Origin: JACRCT01 sp049841135
Lineage (GTDB): Bacteria; Myxococcota; Myxococcia; Myxococcales; UBA5297
Direction of reading: 5' to 3'
NCBI GenBank assembly: GCA_049841135.1
Contig: JASGHK010000006.1
Location: forward strand, 496,001 to 560,000
Length of the DNA stretch: 64,000 nt
The translations under genes were made by a program, and so were the position numbers. This document shows positions 9,716 to 18,925 of the stretch, one piece after another. The notes under the pieces are model-generated. The model ran no database searches. It saw only the letters and a list, made by a program, of their open reading frames with translations, and was not told the origin of the DNA. Position 1 is the stretch's first letter; each line of letters begins with the position of its first letter.

Positions 9716-11189
9716 ATGGCCGATCGCTCTGCTCCCCAGGTCTGCGAGAAGTGCGGCGGCAAGCTCGTGGCCGGCAGTCGTTTCTGCAACCTGTGCGGTG
9801 CCCCGGCGCCGACGACGTCTCCCTTCGAGGTCGAGGAGGAGGCCAACAAGTCGCCCATCAGGCAGGGCGACGTGCTCGAGGGGAAGTGGCGGGTCGACAA
9901 GAAGATAGGGCAGGGCGGCATGGGGTCGGTCTACAAGGCGACCGACTTGGCGCTCGACCGGACCGTCGCCATCAAGATCCTGGCGGCCGACCTGTGCAAG
10001 GACGAGGTCTTCGTCGCGCGCTTCGAGCGCGAGGCCAAGCTGACGGCGAACCTCGAGCAGCCCAACGTCGTGCTCATCTACGGCGTCGGCAGGCACCAGG
10101 GCCGGCCCTTCATCGTGATGAAGTGGCTGCCGGGCGAGACGCTGGCGAGCCGGCTGGAGCGTCACCAGGACGAGGGCTCGATGATGCCCGTCTCCGAGGT
10201 CCGCTCCATCGTCGCGCAGATCTGCGCGGGCCTGGACTACATCCACGGCAAGGGCCTGGTGCACCGGGACATCAAGGCCAGCAACATCATCCTCGACGAC
10301 AACAACCACGCGACCATCCTCGACTTCGGCATCCTCCGGGACCTGAAGAGCAAGGAGGCGCTGACCGCCGTGGGGATGCTCATCGGCACCCCGCACTACG
10401 TCTCGCCCGAGCAGATCCTGGGCAAGCCGTTCGACAACCGCAGCGACCTCTACGCGGTGGGCGTGCTGCTCTACGAGATGCTCACCGGCGCCACCCCGTT
10501 CGACGCCGAGAACGAGTTCGACCTCATCAAGAAGCACGTCAAGGCGGTCCCGCCCGAGCCATGCGACCGCAATCCGGACCTGCCCGCCGAGGTGGGCGAG
10601 GTGCTCAAGCGCGCCATCGCCAAGGACCCCAACAAGCGCTTCCAGAGCGCCTCGGACCTCGCGGACGCATTCGAGCAGGCCTTTGGGGGAGCGGAAGAGG
10701 CCGCCGCCGACCAGCCCGCCGCGGCGCTGCCGCCGTCGACCGACGATCCGACCGGTCGGCACAACGTGACGACCATCCCCTTCGACGTGAAGGCGGGGAT
10801 CACCGGGCCCATCCCAGGTTCGAAGCGGCCGCTGTGGATCGGCGTGGGGCTGGGGGTTGCGGCGAGCCTGGCCGTGGCCGGCGTCGTCCTCTACAACGTC
10901 GGCCCCGAGCTTCCGTCGAAGGACTCGTCGAACCCCAGCGCCCATCGCCAAGCCGCTCAACGCCGGCGCGAAGCCCAAGCCCAAACCGAAGCCGAATCCC
11001 CGCCCCGCCCCCCAGGCGCCCGAGGAGGCCTTGGCCGCCGACGAGGAGTGGGAGGACGAAGACGCTCCGGATGCCGGCTCCGGGCAGACCCTGCCTCCGC
11101 CGGAAAGCCCCGTCCCCCCGCAGGACAAACTCATCAAGAAGGCGGTCGAGCAGGACCGGACCCGCCTACGCCCGCTGCGAGCCGACTGA
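9716..11189 (+). CDS. Zinc-ribbon transmembrane Ser/Thr protein kinase (frameshifted near C-terminus)
   Basis: A Hanks-type kinase. A double-CxxC zinc ribbon (CEKCGG...CNLCGAP, residues about 10-31) precedes the kinase domain with Gly loop GQGGMGSVYKA, VAIKIL lysine, HRDIKASN catalytic loop, LDFG and SPEQ. A single membrane helix (WIGVGLGVAASLAVAGVVLY, about 370-390) puts the kinase in the cytoplasm. The frame changes at 10931-10936 (AACCCC, one extra C); the restored tail is a Lys/Pro repeat (KPKPKPKPNPRPAP), an acidic patch and a basic end, stopping at 11189. ATG 9704 or 9683 are alternative starts, but 9716 lies closest to the ribbon. Substrate and signal unknown. Confidence 0.85.
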
Positions 11190-11234
11190 GCTGAGGGGAA
11201 CTGCGAAGCGCCGTTGAAGCCGAGGCTCGACGCC

Positions 11235-11818
11235 TCAGCGGGCGGTGTCGCCCTCGGCAGCAGCATCGGGCTGCTCGAGCCGCTTGCTGACCTTGTCCAT
11301 CAGCTCCTTGCGGGCCTCGGTCTCCTGCTCGGCCAGCTTGGTGAGCGCCTGGCGCGCGTAGTCGGACAGGATGAGCCCCGGTGGGACCCTGCGGAGGTCG
11401 GCTCGGGCGGCGGCGTAGTCCTTGGAAGCGATTCTTCTTCTGGGCGGCGAGGATGATTCTGCTCGGCGGCCAGCTCCGAACGGACCCGCAAGAGCATCTT
11501 GTCTCCGCCCTCGACTCCGGCCGCCGCGGCGACGCGCAGCTCGCGTTCGGCGGAGACGAACTCCGCCTCTTCGATCAGCATCCGGCCCTCTTCCAGGGCC
11601 TCCAGGCCCTCCTGGCGGGTGGGCGGCGTGCTGGGCTTGGTGTGCTTCTTCTTGCGCTTCTTCTTCTTGCTCTTCTTGAACTGGCCGAAGTCGCTGGTGT
11701 CGTCCTGCTGCTCCTCGACCTCCGACTCTTCGGCCGGGGCCGGTTGCTGCGACTTGCTGCAACCCACGGGCAAGGCCAGGGTGGCGGACAGGACCACGAT
11801 GATGAATGGACTCCGCAT
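11235..11818 (-). CDS. Charged lipoprotein with Lys-rich linker (frameshifted)
   Basis: The signal peptide with lipobox LALPVGC begins at ATG 11816-11818. An acidic stretch and then an extreme Lys run (KKSKKKKRKKKHTK) precede a helical domain resembling a TPR-like or coiled-coil segment (ALEEGRMLIEEAEFVSAERE). The C-terminus (DYARQALTKLAEQETEARKE) is in another frame. Two single-base insertions, near 11449-11453 and 11423-11426, would give a continuous ...EQNHLAAQKKNRFKDYAAARADL. Removing both makes the length a multiple of three. Role unknown. It is convergent with the preceding kinase. Confidence 0.65.
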
Positions 11819-11947
11819 CCCATAACCTCCGGCGCGGTCAGCGAAGGGGCGGAGTCTACCGCAGGCCCCAAAGGGGTCCAAATGCGAAGCCCGCCCCCGG
11901 GCGGGCCGGGGGCGGGCGAGTGTCACGACGCGGACGTCAGGTCCTAA

Positions 11948-13576
11948 CTAGCTGCACTGACCGTCCACGCACTTGGCGGGCGCGGTGCACTGGGTGTCGC
12001 TGCTGCAGCCCACCACGCAGGCGCCGCCGCGGCAGATCTTGCCGGCGCCGCACATCGCGTCGGCGGTGCAGCCGTCCTTGCAGGCGCCGTCGGAGCAGAT
12101 CTTGCCGGTGCCGCACTGGGTGTCGCTGACGCAGCCGGGCTTGCACTGGCCGCCGGAGCAGATGTTGCCCAGCTCGCACTGGCTGTCGCTGATGCAGCCG
12201 AGCACGCAGCCGCCGGCCTGGCAGATGTTGCCCTTCGGGCACTGGCTGTCGGCGACGCAGCCCACCACGCACTGGCCGGTGCGGCAGACCTGGCCGCTGG
12301 GGCACTGGCCGTCGCTGACGCAGCCCGTCTTGCAGCCGCCGTCCACGCAGATCTGGCCGGTCGGGCACTGGTTGTCGGCGGCGCAGCCGGCGGCGCAGGC
12401 GCCGTTGCGGCAGACCTTGCCGGCGCCGCACTCGGAGTCGCTCATGCAGCCGGAGTAGCAGCGGCCGGCGCGGCAGGCCTGGTCGGCGCCGCACTCGGCG
12501 TCGGTGGTGCAGCCCTTGACGCAGGCGCCGGCCTCGCAGATGTCGCCGTTCGGGCACTGGGTGTCGAGCGTGCAGGCGACGCGGCAGTGGCCGTTCTTGC
12601 ACACGCTGCCGGTCAGGCAATCGGTGTCGGCGGTGCAGGGGGAGCCGCAGATGCCGCCCTGGCAGTACTGGCCCGCCTCGCACTCGCCATCGGCGGCGCA
12701 GGTGCGGCGGCAGACCCCGGCGCGGCAGACGTTGCCGGTGCCGCAGTCGGCGTCCACGACGCAGCCGGCGACGCACTTGCCGGCCTGGCAGATCTCGGTG
12801 GGGCTGCACTCGGTGTCGGAGGTGCAGGGGGCGACGCAGTGGCCGGACTTGCAGATGCCGCCGCTGGTGCACTGGCTGTCCTGGTTGCAGGCGGGGACGC
12901 ACAGGTTCTTCTCGCAGACGCGGCCGGAGACGCACTGGTCGTCGGTCAGGCAGTTCTCGCGGCAGACGCCGTTGACGCACGCAGCGCCGGTCTGGCAGTC
13001 GTCCGCGGTCTTGCAGACCGGCGGCGGGATGACGACGCAGACGTGGTCGGTGCACTGGTAGCCGGCGGCGCAGTCCGAGTTCTGGGTGCACAGCTTGCCG
13101 CAGACGCCGTTGATGCAGTCTTCACCGGAGTTGCAGTCGGACTTGGTGGTGCAGCTGACGGAGATGGGCGTGCAGGAGCCGTCCTTGCAGCGCTCGCCGG
13201 CGGAGCAGTCGGCGTCCATGGTGCAGCCGCCGGTGCAGGTGCCGGCCACGCACTTCTGGCCGGAGGCGCATTCGTAGTCGGAGGTGCAGCGCACCGCGGT
13301 GCACTTGCCGTCGCGGCAGATCTCGGAGGGGGCGCACTCGCTGGTGAAGGTGCAGCTCGCGGGCGGAGTGCCGTAGGTGCAGACGCCGGAGGGGTCGCAG
13401 TAGTAGCCGGCCGGGCAGTCGGAGTGGTCGAAGCAGTAGGTCACCGACGGCGGGTTGCAGTCATAGCCGCAGCATCCGTTGTCGTAACAAGGGTGGTTGT
13501 GATCGGGAATGCAGATACATCCCGGGAGGACGACGAAGCCAGCCAACATCAACGAGAGCAGGGTCAGGTGCTTCAT
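11948..13576 (-). CDS. Lipoprotein with about 23 tandem Dickkopf-like cysteine repeats
   Basis: A 542-residue surface lipoprotein: signal peptide MKHLTLLSLMLAGFVVLPGC, a Cys-rich head, then about 23 consecutive repeats of about 21 residues with spacing C-x5-C-x5-C-x4-C (for example CVSDTQCGTGKICSDGACKD). At DNA level this is a roughly 63-bp periodic array. Such modules form disulphide-bonded rods in extracellular proteins and are common in Myxococcota, where the ligands are generally unknown. ATG 13576 is chosen because the signal peptide starts there; an upstream ATG adds an Arg-rich extension that does not look like a leader. The repeat units differ enough to exclude recent duplication of the whole array. 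Confidence 0.85.
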   Translation of the reverse strand: MKHLTLLSLMLAGFVVLPGCICIPDHNHPCYDNGCCGYDCNPPSVTYCFDHSDCPAGYYCDPSGVCTYGTPPASCTFTSECAPSEICRDGKCTAVRCTSDYECASGQKCVAGTCTGGCTMDADCSAGERCKDGSCTPISVSCTTKSDCNSGEDCINGVCGKLCTQNSDCAAGYQCTDHVCVVIPPPVCKTADDCQTGAACVNGVCRENCLTDDQCVSGRVCEKNLCVPACNQDSQCTSGGICKSGHCVAPCTSDTECSPTEICQAGKCVAGCVVDADCGTGNVCRAGVCRRTCAADGECEAGQYCQGGICGSPCTADTDCLTGSVCKNGHCRVACTLDTQCPNGDICEAGACVKGCTTDAECGADQACRAGRCYSGCMSDSECGAGKVCRNGACAAGCAADNQCPTGQICVDGGCKTGCVSDGQCPSGQVCRTGQCVVGCVADSQCPKGNICQAGGCVLGCISDSQCELGNICSGGQCKPGCVSDTQCGTGKICSDGACKDGCTADAMCGAGKICRGGACVVGCSSDTQCTAPAKCVDGQCS

Positions 13577-13837
13577 GGATTCCCTCCGGGACGGTTTTCG
13601 TTTCGCGCGGCCTGAACAGCAACGCATGTGCCACCAACGATCCCTGGCAAGTCGCGGCGCGAAACGGCGGGAATCACGCGAGGATTCCACGCCTGCCGGA
13701 AGCCGCTAAGGCGCGGCTGCCGGAGTGGGCGCGACAGGCCTGTCAGAATTTCCGGCCAAGCGCCCAGCCCCCGGCTCGAGACCGAGAGAGGGGCGCTTTT
13801 CCGGGCCGGAAACTCCGGCGTGGCAGGGGACCGCTGT

Positions 13838-14335
13838 CCTTTGCGGCCCATGCCGCAAAGGTCCTGTGAAGACGACCCGCTACCGGGAGGCGGTGCGCAA
13901 AGCGAAGCAGCGGAGTGGGAGCGGGGCGCCATCGAGCAGTTGGTTGCCGCGGGCCCGAAAAGCGATCGAAGTCCCGCGACGAAGCAGGAACCCGGGCGGA
14001 ACCGCAGAGGTTTCCACAACCACGCGCGTCGCCGGCTGCGCCTTTGCCGAGGAGGGTGCCTCAAGAACGGCTCATCATTCGAGCCGACGCTCGACGCGCG
14101 GGACCGAAGAGCCAGATCGAGGGCGGGCAGGAGGGAGGGACGATGCGAACCCAAAAACATCCGCTCGCTCCCCGGGGCCGGCCGAGGAGCGAGCGGTGGG
14201 TACCCGCCTATCGGATACCCAACCATCTTTCACCCGCGACTCGGGCGATCGGCCGCACCGAGCAGGGTGGGCAGCCTCAGGGGCGACTTCGAATTTCCCT
14301 GAGCACCGCCTTCGGTTGGGAAAACGAGCAACCGA
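13838..14335. other. Hairpin-rich non-coding region inside a 900-bp gene-free gap
   Basis: No convincing gene lies between 13577 and 14482; frames there are Arg/Pro/Gly-rich with no motif. The stretch holds six inverted repeats: CCTTTGCGGC/GCCGCAAAGG (13838-13861), CGGCTC/GAGCCG (14068-14086), an 11-bp perfect stem CCGCTCGCTCC/GGAGCGAGCGG (14161-14196), TGGGTAcCCG/CGGaTACCCA (14197-14221), CTCAGGG/CCCTGAG (14276-14303) and TCGGTTG/CAACCGA (14312-14335). This could be a structured RNA, an untranslated region or terminators; strand unknown. Confidence 0.4.
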
Positions 14336-14482
14336 TATGCCACGGTGATTCAAGGGCGGGGCGGCGCGCGGAACCAGCGAGAACTACTCGAGAAGCAGGC
14401 CGAGGGTCCTCCGGCCCACGCTTCCGCTGGCCTGCAGATTCGCGACAGTCGTGTCAGGGACTAGCCGAAGAACGGCGACCCA

Positions 14483-16426
14483 TCAGCGCTTGGCCGTCGG
14501 CTTCTCGACCTTCTTGGGGTCGGGCTTCTTGGGATCGGCCTTCTTGGGGTCGGGCTTCTTCGGCTCCGTCACGGCCTTCGCGGGCTCGACCCTCTTCGGC
14601 TCGGTCTTGGCGGGCGGCGGCGCTGGCGGCTTGGCCTTGGGGTCGGCGACCTTGGGGTCCTGCCTCGGGTCCGCGGCCTTCGGGTCAGACTTGGGCTCCG
14701 CCTTGGGGACCTCGACCGCCACGACCGGCGGCAACCGGACTTCGAAGGCCAGCGACTTGAAGTCGCACGCTGCTTCGATGCAGGCCACGGCCGGCTGAGG
14801 AGTACCGCCCAGCAGGCTGCGCCAGTCGTTCCCCAAGCGAATCTGTTCGCCTATCGGCTGTTGGCGCTTCTCAGGCCCCAGGGCGGCGCGCAGGGTGCCG
14901 TCGCGCCCGATGGCAATCTCCACCCGCGTGTCGGCCGTCGGCAGCGCGGGTCCGACCGTGACTCCACGGCGGGCGCCCAGGCTCCACTCCAGGAAGGTGT
15001 TCTGGCTGGTGGCGACCACGGCGACGTAGCGGCCGGGGTCGCCTTGGAGCATCAGCGCGCTGCGCGGCTCGGGCGCCTCGCCCAGGATCCAGCGGCGAAG
15101 GGTCGTGGCCCACAGCTGCGGCGCGGCCTTGGGCGGCGACAGCAGCGCGGAGATCTGGACGTTCTCACCGTCGGTCCACGCGAGCGGGATGGTCGCGCGG
15201 CCCACCTCGCTCACGTCGGCGTTGGAGAAGCTGATGGCGTCGCCCGAGATGGCGGCGATGCGTCCCGAGGTCGCCACCGCGATTTCGGCAGGCAGGTTCG
15301 CCTGGAGCACCAGCGTGCGCTCGGCAGCCTGCGTGTCCACGCGCCCCGTCGCCTTGCCGCCGCCCATCGCGGGCAGCTCCTGGGCCGCTTCGCTGGACAA
15401 GAGCAGCCGCTCCCTCGGGGGGCGGCGGGCGCGGATGCCGGCGACGGTGAGGACGAGCACGGCGCAGAGGAGCAGCGCCATGGCCCCCATGCGCACCGCG
15501 AAGTGCGCCGCGCGCGAGACGGCGCGCTTGGCCTTCTCCAGCTTGGTCAGCTTCAGGGGGCTGGGCGCCCGCGTGACGATGCCCGGGACCAGCGGCTCGA
15601 GGCAGGCGATGAGCTCGGCCACCGAGCCGTAGCGGTCGTTGGCCGAGGCGCGCAGGCACTTCTCGACGATGCCGTCGAGGCGCTTGTCGACGTTGGGCTT
15701 GATGACCGAGGGCGGGTCGAAGTGGCCGCGGGGCACGTCGCCCACGAGCAGCTCGTAGATCATCACGCCGAGCGAGAAGAGGTCCGCCCGGCCGTCGACG
15801 TCCTTGGCGTTGACCTGCTGCTCGGGCGCCATGTACGCGAGCGTGCCCATGGAGACGTGCGTGTCGGTGAGCGCGAAGTTGCGCTGGCCCTCGCCCTTGA
15901 CGAAGCCCGCCAGCCCGAAGTCGGTGACCTTGGGGAGGAAGCCGGCCTGGGTGTCGAAGAGGATGTTCTCGGGCTTGAGGTCCCGGTGGATGACCCCGCG
16001 GCCGTGGGCGTAGTCGATGGCCCGCGCGATGTCCACGACGTAGCGGATGGCGTCGGTCCACTGCAGGTTCTTCTCGCGCATCACGTCGCGCAGCGACGGG
16101 CCGCCGACGAACTCCATCACCAGGTAGTACGTCTCGCCGCTCTTGCCCTTGTCGACGATGGAGACGACGTTGGGGTGCGAGAGCGAGGCGAGAGCCGCCG
16201 CCTCCTTCTCGAAGCGGGCGACGAAGGACTCCTCCCTCGCGAACTCCGCGGGCAGGAGCTTCACCGCCACGGGGCGTAAGAGCGACAGCTGGGTCGCCTT
16301 GTAGACCTCGCCCATCCCGCCCTTGCCGATGAGCAGTTCGAGCCGGTAGCCCGGGATCGTCTCGGAGTCCGGCAGCTTGCGCGCCTGCGAGATCGACGTG
16401 GGGGGGATCGCGGGGTTGGCTTCCAT
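14483..16426 (-). CDS. Transmembrane Ser/Thr protein kinase with extracytoplasmic sensor-like domain
   Basis: A 647-residue Hanks-type kinase. Gly loop GKGGMGEVYKA, VAVKLLP, catalytic loop HRDLKPEN, VTDFGLAGF and MAPEQQ are all present, so it should be active. A membrane helix (GAMALLLCAVLVLTVAGI) separates it from about 300 residues predicted outside the cytoplasm, which I do not recognise. The C-terminus is a low-complexity (K/D)PKK repeat (PKKPDPKKADPKKPDPKK). The start at 16426 gives a short Pro-rich leader before the kinase fold; much longer upstream frames overlap the divergent CAP-domain gene and were rejected. Confidence 0.9.
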   Translation of the reverse strand: MEANPAIPPTSISQARKLPDSETIPGYRLELLIGKGGMGEVYKATQLSLLRPVAVKLLPAEFAREESFVARFEKEAAALASLSHPNVVSIVDKGKSGETYYLVMEFVGGPSLRDVMREKNLQWTDAIRYVVDIARAIDYAHGRGVIHRDLKPENILFDTQAGFLPKVTDFGLAGFVKGEGQRNFALTDTHVSMGTLAYMAPEQQVNAKDVDGRADLFSLGVMIYELLVGDVPRGHFDPPSVIKPNVDKRLDGIVEKCLRASANDRYGSVAELIACLEPLVPGIVTRAPSPLKLTKLEKAKRAVSRAAHFAVRMGAMALLLCAVLVLTVAGIRARRPPRERLLLSSEAAQELPAMGGGKATGRVDTQAAERTLVLQANLPAEIAVATSGRIAAISGDAISFSNADVSEVGRATIPLAWTDGENVQISALLSPPKAAPQLWATTLRRWILGEAPEPRSALMLQGDPGRYVAVVATSQNTFLEWSLGARRGVTVGPALPTADTRVEIAIGRDGTLRAALGPEKRQQPIGEQIRLGNDWRSLLGGTPQPAVACIEAACDFKSLAFEVRLPPVVAVEVPKAEPKSDPKAADPRQDPKVADPKAKPPAPPPAKTEPKRVEPAKAVTEPKKPDPKKADPKKPDPKKVEKPTAKR

Positions 16427-16510
16427 CCGGGCGACGAGTCTACCCCAGGGGGCGGGGGAGGTCTTGCCTCGGTGTGGCCGTCCGGCGGCATCGGAGCGAA
16501 GATCGACGCC

Positions 16511-17113
16511 ATGAGATCCCTCTCTGCCTGCTGCCTCACCTTCCTGCTCGCGGCTTGCGCCGGCGCCAACGTGTCGCTCGACGGAGGAGTCGACCTGAAA
16601 GGGGATGATGGCGGCGGAGCCCCAGGCCCCGACGCCTCGAGCCCAGCAAAGGCCGACGCCGGTGTGCCTGCCGACCCGACGGTCGCCGCATGGCTGAAGG
16701 AGCACAACGACGTGCGCGCCAACGCCCAGCCGATACCCTCGCCGGCGCTGCCAGCGCTGATCTGGAATGCGGACGCCGCTGCCGTGGCCGGCGCCTGGGC
16801 GGCCAAGTGCACCTGGAATCACAACTCCAGTCGCGGGAGCTACGGCGAGAACATCTCCGCCGCGACCTACGCGTTGACGCCGGCGCAGGTGGTCGCGGGG
16901 TGGGCCGAAGAGGTCGCCGACTACGACTACGCGACCAACGGCTGCTCGGGCACTTGCGGCCACTACACGCAGCTCGTCTGGCGCACCACGACCTCGGTCG
17001 GCTGCGCTGTCCAGAAATGCACCACCAACTCGCCCTTCTCGGCAGGCACCTGGTGGTTCGCGGTCTGCGACTACGCGCCGCCCGGCAACTGGGTCGGCCA
17101 GAAGCCGTACTAG
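16511..17113 (+). CDS. CAP/SCP-domain lipoprotein
   Basis: A 200-residue secreted protein: signal peptide with lipobox LLAAC, a Gly/Asp/Ala/Pro linker and a CAP (SCP/PR-1) domain. Family hallmarks are visible: EHNDVRAN, YGENI, GHYTQLVWRTTTSVGCA and the C-terminal VCDYAPPGNWVGQKPY. Bacterial CAP proteins are extracytoplasmic; biochemical roles vary (lipid binding, peptidase-like sites), so no specific function is assigned. ATG 16511 is placed directly before the signal peptide. Its start lies 85 bp from the divergent kinase start, so the two share a promoter region. Confidence 0.9.
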   Translation: MRSLSACCLTFLLAACAGANVSLDGGVDLKGDDGGGAPGPDASSPAKADAGVPADPTVAAWLKEHNDVRANAQPIPSPALPALIWNADAAAVAGAWAAKCTWNHNSSRGSYGENISAATYALTPAQVVAGWAEEVADYDYATNGCSGTCGHYTQLVWRTTTSVGCAVQKCTTNSPFSAGTWWFAVCDYAPPGNWVGQKPY

Positions 17114-17266
17114 GCAGCAGGCTGTTGGCTGGAGGCTGTGGGGCTGCAGTCGGTCGAGCGGTCCGGGCCGATGCACCGACGCGGCGGCGGATCGTCGGGC
17201 GCAACCTCGCCTTCGCCATCCCGTGGACCGAGGCGCTGCCGGCCGGCGTCGCGGGCCCGACCTGCG

Positions 17267-17803
17267 TCAGCACCGGGGTGCCGGCCTGCGCGCCGTGAGG
17301 CCAAGGGTGTAGAGCGAGTGCGTCAGCCCCGCGTGGAGGACCTCGCCGGACAGCCCGAACCCCGCGCGCCGCAGCACCATCACCGAGCGGAGGTTCGAGG
17401 GCAGCACGGCGGCGACGAGACGCTCGCGCGCCAACGAGTTCCGGGCGTGAGCCACGAGCGTGCGCAGGGCATCGCTCGCCAGACCGCGCCCCCAGGCCAC
17501 CCGCGCCAGGTGGTAGCCGACCTCGAGCTCGCCCGCTGAGAAGGGCGCCGGCTTGAGGACGGCTGTCCCGACGACCTCGCCGGTCGCCTTCTCGACGATG
17601 GCAACCCATCCTTGCCCGCTCGGCAGCCGACGATCCGCCTCGAGGATGCGTTCGAGCTGCCTCTCGCTCGCCGCGAGGTCCGGGTTCGCGCCCCAGAAGA
17701 TGACCTGCAGGTCGCGCCAGATGCGATGGAGCTGCGCACCTTCGCCGCGGCGCCACGGCCGCAGCGTCGTCAGGTCGCCTTCCAACGAGGTCGAGAACGC
17801 CAC
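17267..17803 (-). CDS. GNAT N-acetyltransferase, RimJ/RimL-like
   Basis: A 178-residue GNAT enzyme. The early TLRPWRRGEGAQLHRIW segment, EVGYHLARVAWGRGLASDALRTL (acetyl-CoA loop region) and the late SNLRSVMVLRRAGF are the pattern of the Acetyltransf_3 (RimJ/RimL) group, which acetylates protein N-termini or small amines. The substrate is unknown. It starts 14 bp from a divergently oriented membrane-protein gene, so both promoters must overlap the opposite coding sequence or be leaderless. Confidence 0.85.
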   Translation of the reverse strand: MAFSTSLEGDLTTLRPWRRGEGAQLHRIWRDLQVIFWGANPDLAASERQLERILEADRRLPSGQGWVAIVEKATGEVVGTAVLKPAPFSAGELEVGYHLARVAWGRGLASDALRTLVAHARNSLARERLVAAVLPSNLRSVMVLRRAGFGLSGEVLHAGLTHSLYTLGLTARRPAPRC

Positions 17804-17817
17804 GCAGTCACGCTAGC

Positions 17818-18330
17818 ATGGCGCCCCCGGAGAGCCCCTTGCCCCAAGCCCTCGAGTGCCCCCAGTGCCACGCACCCATGACGTCCCACCTGGACGTCGA
17901 CGGCCTGCAGCACTTCGTGCACGCCCGCTGCGAGAAGTGCGGCTTCGAGCTGGACCTCGCCGACCGGTCGGAGCCCAGGTTCTCGGCTCTCGACCGGTTG
18001 GCCATCGCGACCACGAGCCTCGGCCTCTTCGGGCTGGTCGTCGTCGCCGCGTCGATGGAGCAGTTCGAGAAGATGCTCGGCGACATGGGCGGCGAGCTGC
18101 CCACGCTGACGCAGCTGCTCCTGCGCTTCCAGCTGCCGCTGCCGTTCCTCGCGGCGACGGTCGTGGCGATGGGGCTGGGCGCATGGCGCAAGTCCAGGGA
18201 CCAGCGGGGCGGACGAGCCTTGCTCTGGCTGGCCTGCGCCGTCGGGGTCGTGGGCGCCGCGGTGTGCCTGTGGGCGCTCTACGGGCCGGTCTTCGCGCTC
18301 TCAGGGCAGATCAAAGACCTGGAGGAGTGA
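17818..18330 (+). CDS. Zinc-ribbon protein with three membrane helices
   Basis: A 170-residue protein with a zinc ribbon (CPQC...CEKCGF, residues 14-42) and about three hydrophobic segments (about 62-82, 105-125, 138-158). The ribbon would face the cytoplasm. I do not recognise a family and assign no function. Start ATG 17818 directly follows the divergent GNAT start. Confidence 0.7.
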   Translation: MAPPESPLPQALECPQCHAPMTSHLDVDGLQHFVHARCEKCGFELDLADRSEPRFSALDRLAIATTSLGLFGLVVVAASMEQFEKMLGDMGGELPTLTQLLLRFQLPLPFLAATVVAMGLGAWRKSRDQRGGRALLWLACAVGVVGAAVCLWALYGPVFALSGQIKDLEE

Positions 18331-18346
18331 CGCAGGTCGCGCGCGC

Positions 18347-18769
18347 TCAGGCCGAGGCAGGAAGGCGCTCACGGGCCTGGGCGACCAGGTCCGGCCGGAC
18401 TCCGAACACGATGGCCACGGTCTCCAGGGGGGCTTCCAGCAGGAACTCGTCGCCGCCCGGGACCTCGAGCGCGGCGCGCACCAGGTCCTCGGCGCTCGCG
18501 GGCGCCGCCGCAGGCGCCAGGGGAGCGGGCACGACGGTCGCCGGCTTGCGGTGGCGGGCGCGGAGCAAGGCTTCGGCCAGCACCTTGCGCTGCGGCTTGG
18601 AGCCCAGCCAGCCGCGCACCTCGTCGACGACGGCAGGGTGGGCGCCGAAGAGGATCGCGACCGACTCGAGGTGGCCTTGGCGCAGGAGCTCGACCCCCGA
18701 GGGCTGGGCGACGACGGCATCGAAGAGCCGCTGATGATCGGCCGAGAGCTGGGGCGCGCTGGGGTTCAT
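18347..18769 (-). CDS. Hypothetical protein with an internal duplication
   Basis: A 140-residue protein with two related segments, ESVAILFGAHPAVVDEVRGW and ETVAIVFGVRPDLVAQARER, separated by a Pro/Ala-rich linker. The duplication suggests two small helical domains. The AGGAA at 7-11 bases before ATG 18769 supports the start. It converges on the zinc-ribbon membrane gene with 16 bp between. Function unknown. Confidence 0.65.
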   Translation of the reverse strand: MNPSAPQLSADHQRLFDAVVAQPSGVELLRQGHLESVAILFGAHPAVVDEVRGWLGSKPQRKVLAEALLRARHRKPATVVPAPLAPAAAPASAEDLVRAALEVPGGDEFLLEAPLETVAIVFGVRPDLVAQARERLPASA

Positions 18770-18925
18770 TGAAGGTTCCTCGGTGGCTCGGGTGCGCAGT
18801 CGGGGCCAGAGACTAGCCAGCCGGGTGCCCGGCGATCAATCCAACGCCCGGGGGACCGGGAGCGATTCCTCCGTGGCGGCCGCGCAGGCGTTCCCTCGCC
18901 GGGGCATCCCCGGTACCTTGGCGCC

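Noticed and set aside
11948..13576. CRISPR-like periodic repeat of about 63 bp.
   Set aside because: The period is a multiple of three and encodes regular cysteine modules in one open frame; there are no unique spacers or cas genes.
13573..14348. Possible genes of about 207-224 codons on both strands in the 13.6-14.4 kb gap.
   Set aside because: The translations have no motif, no start with a ribosome-binding site, and the DNA is occupied by perfect hairpins instead.
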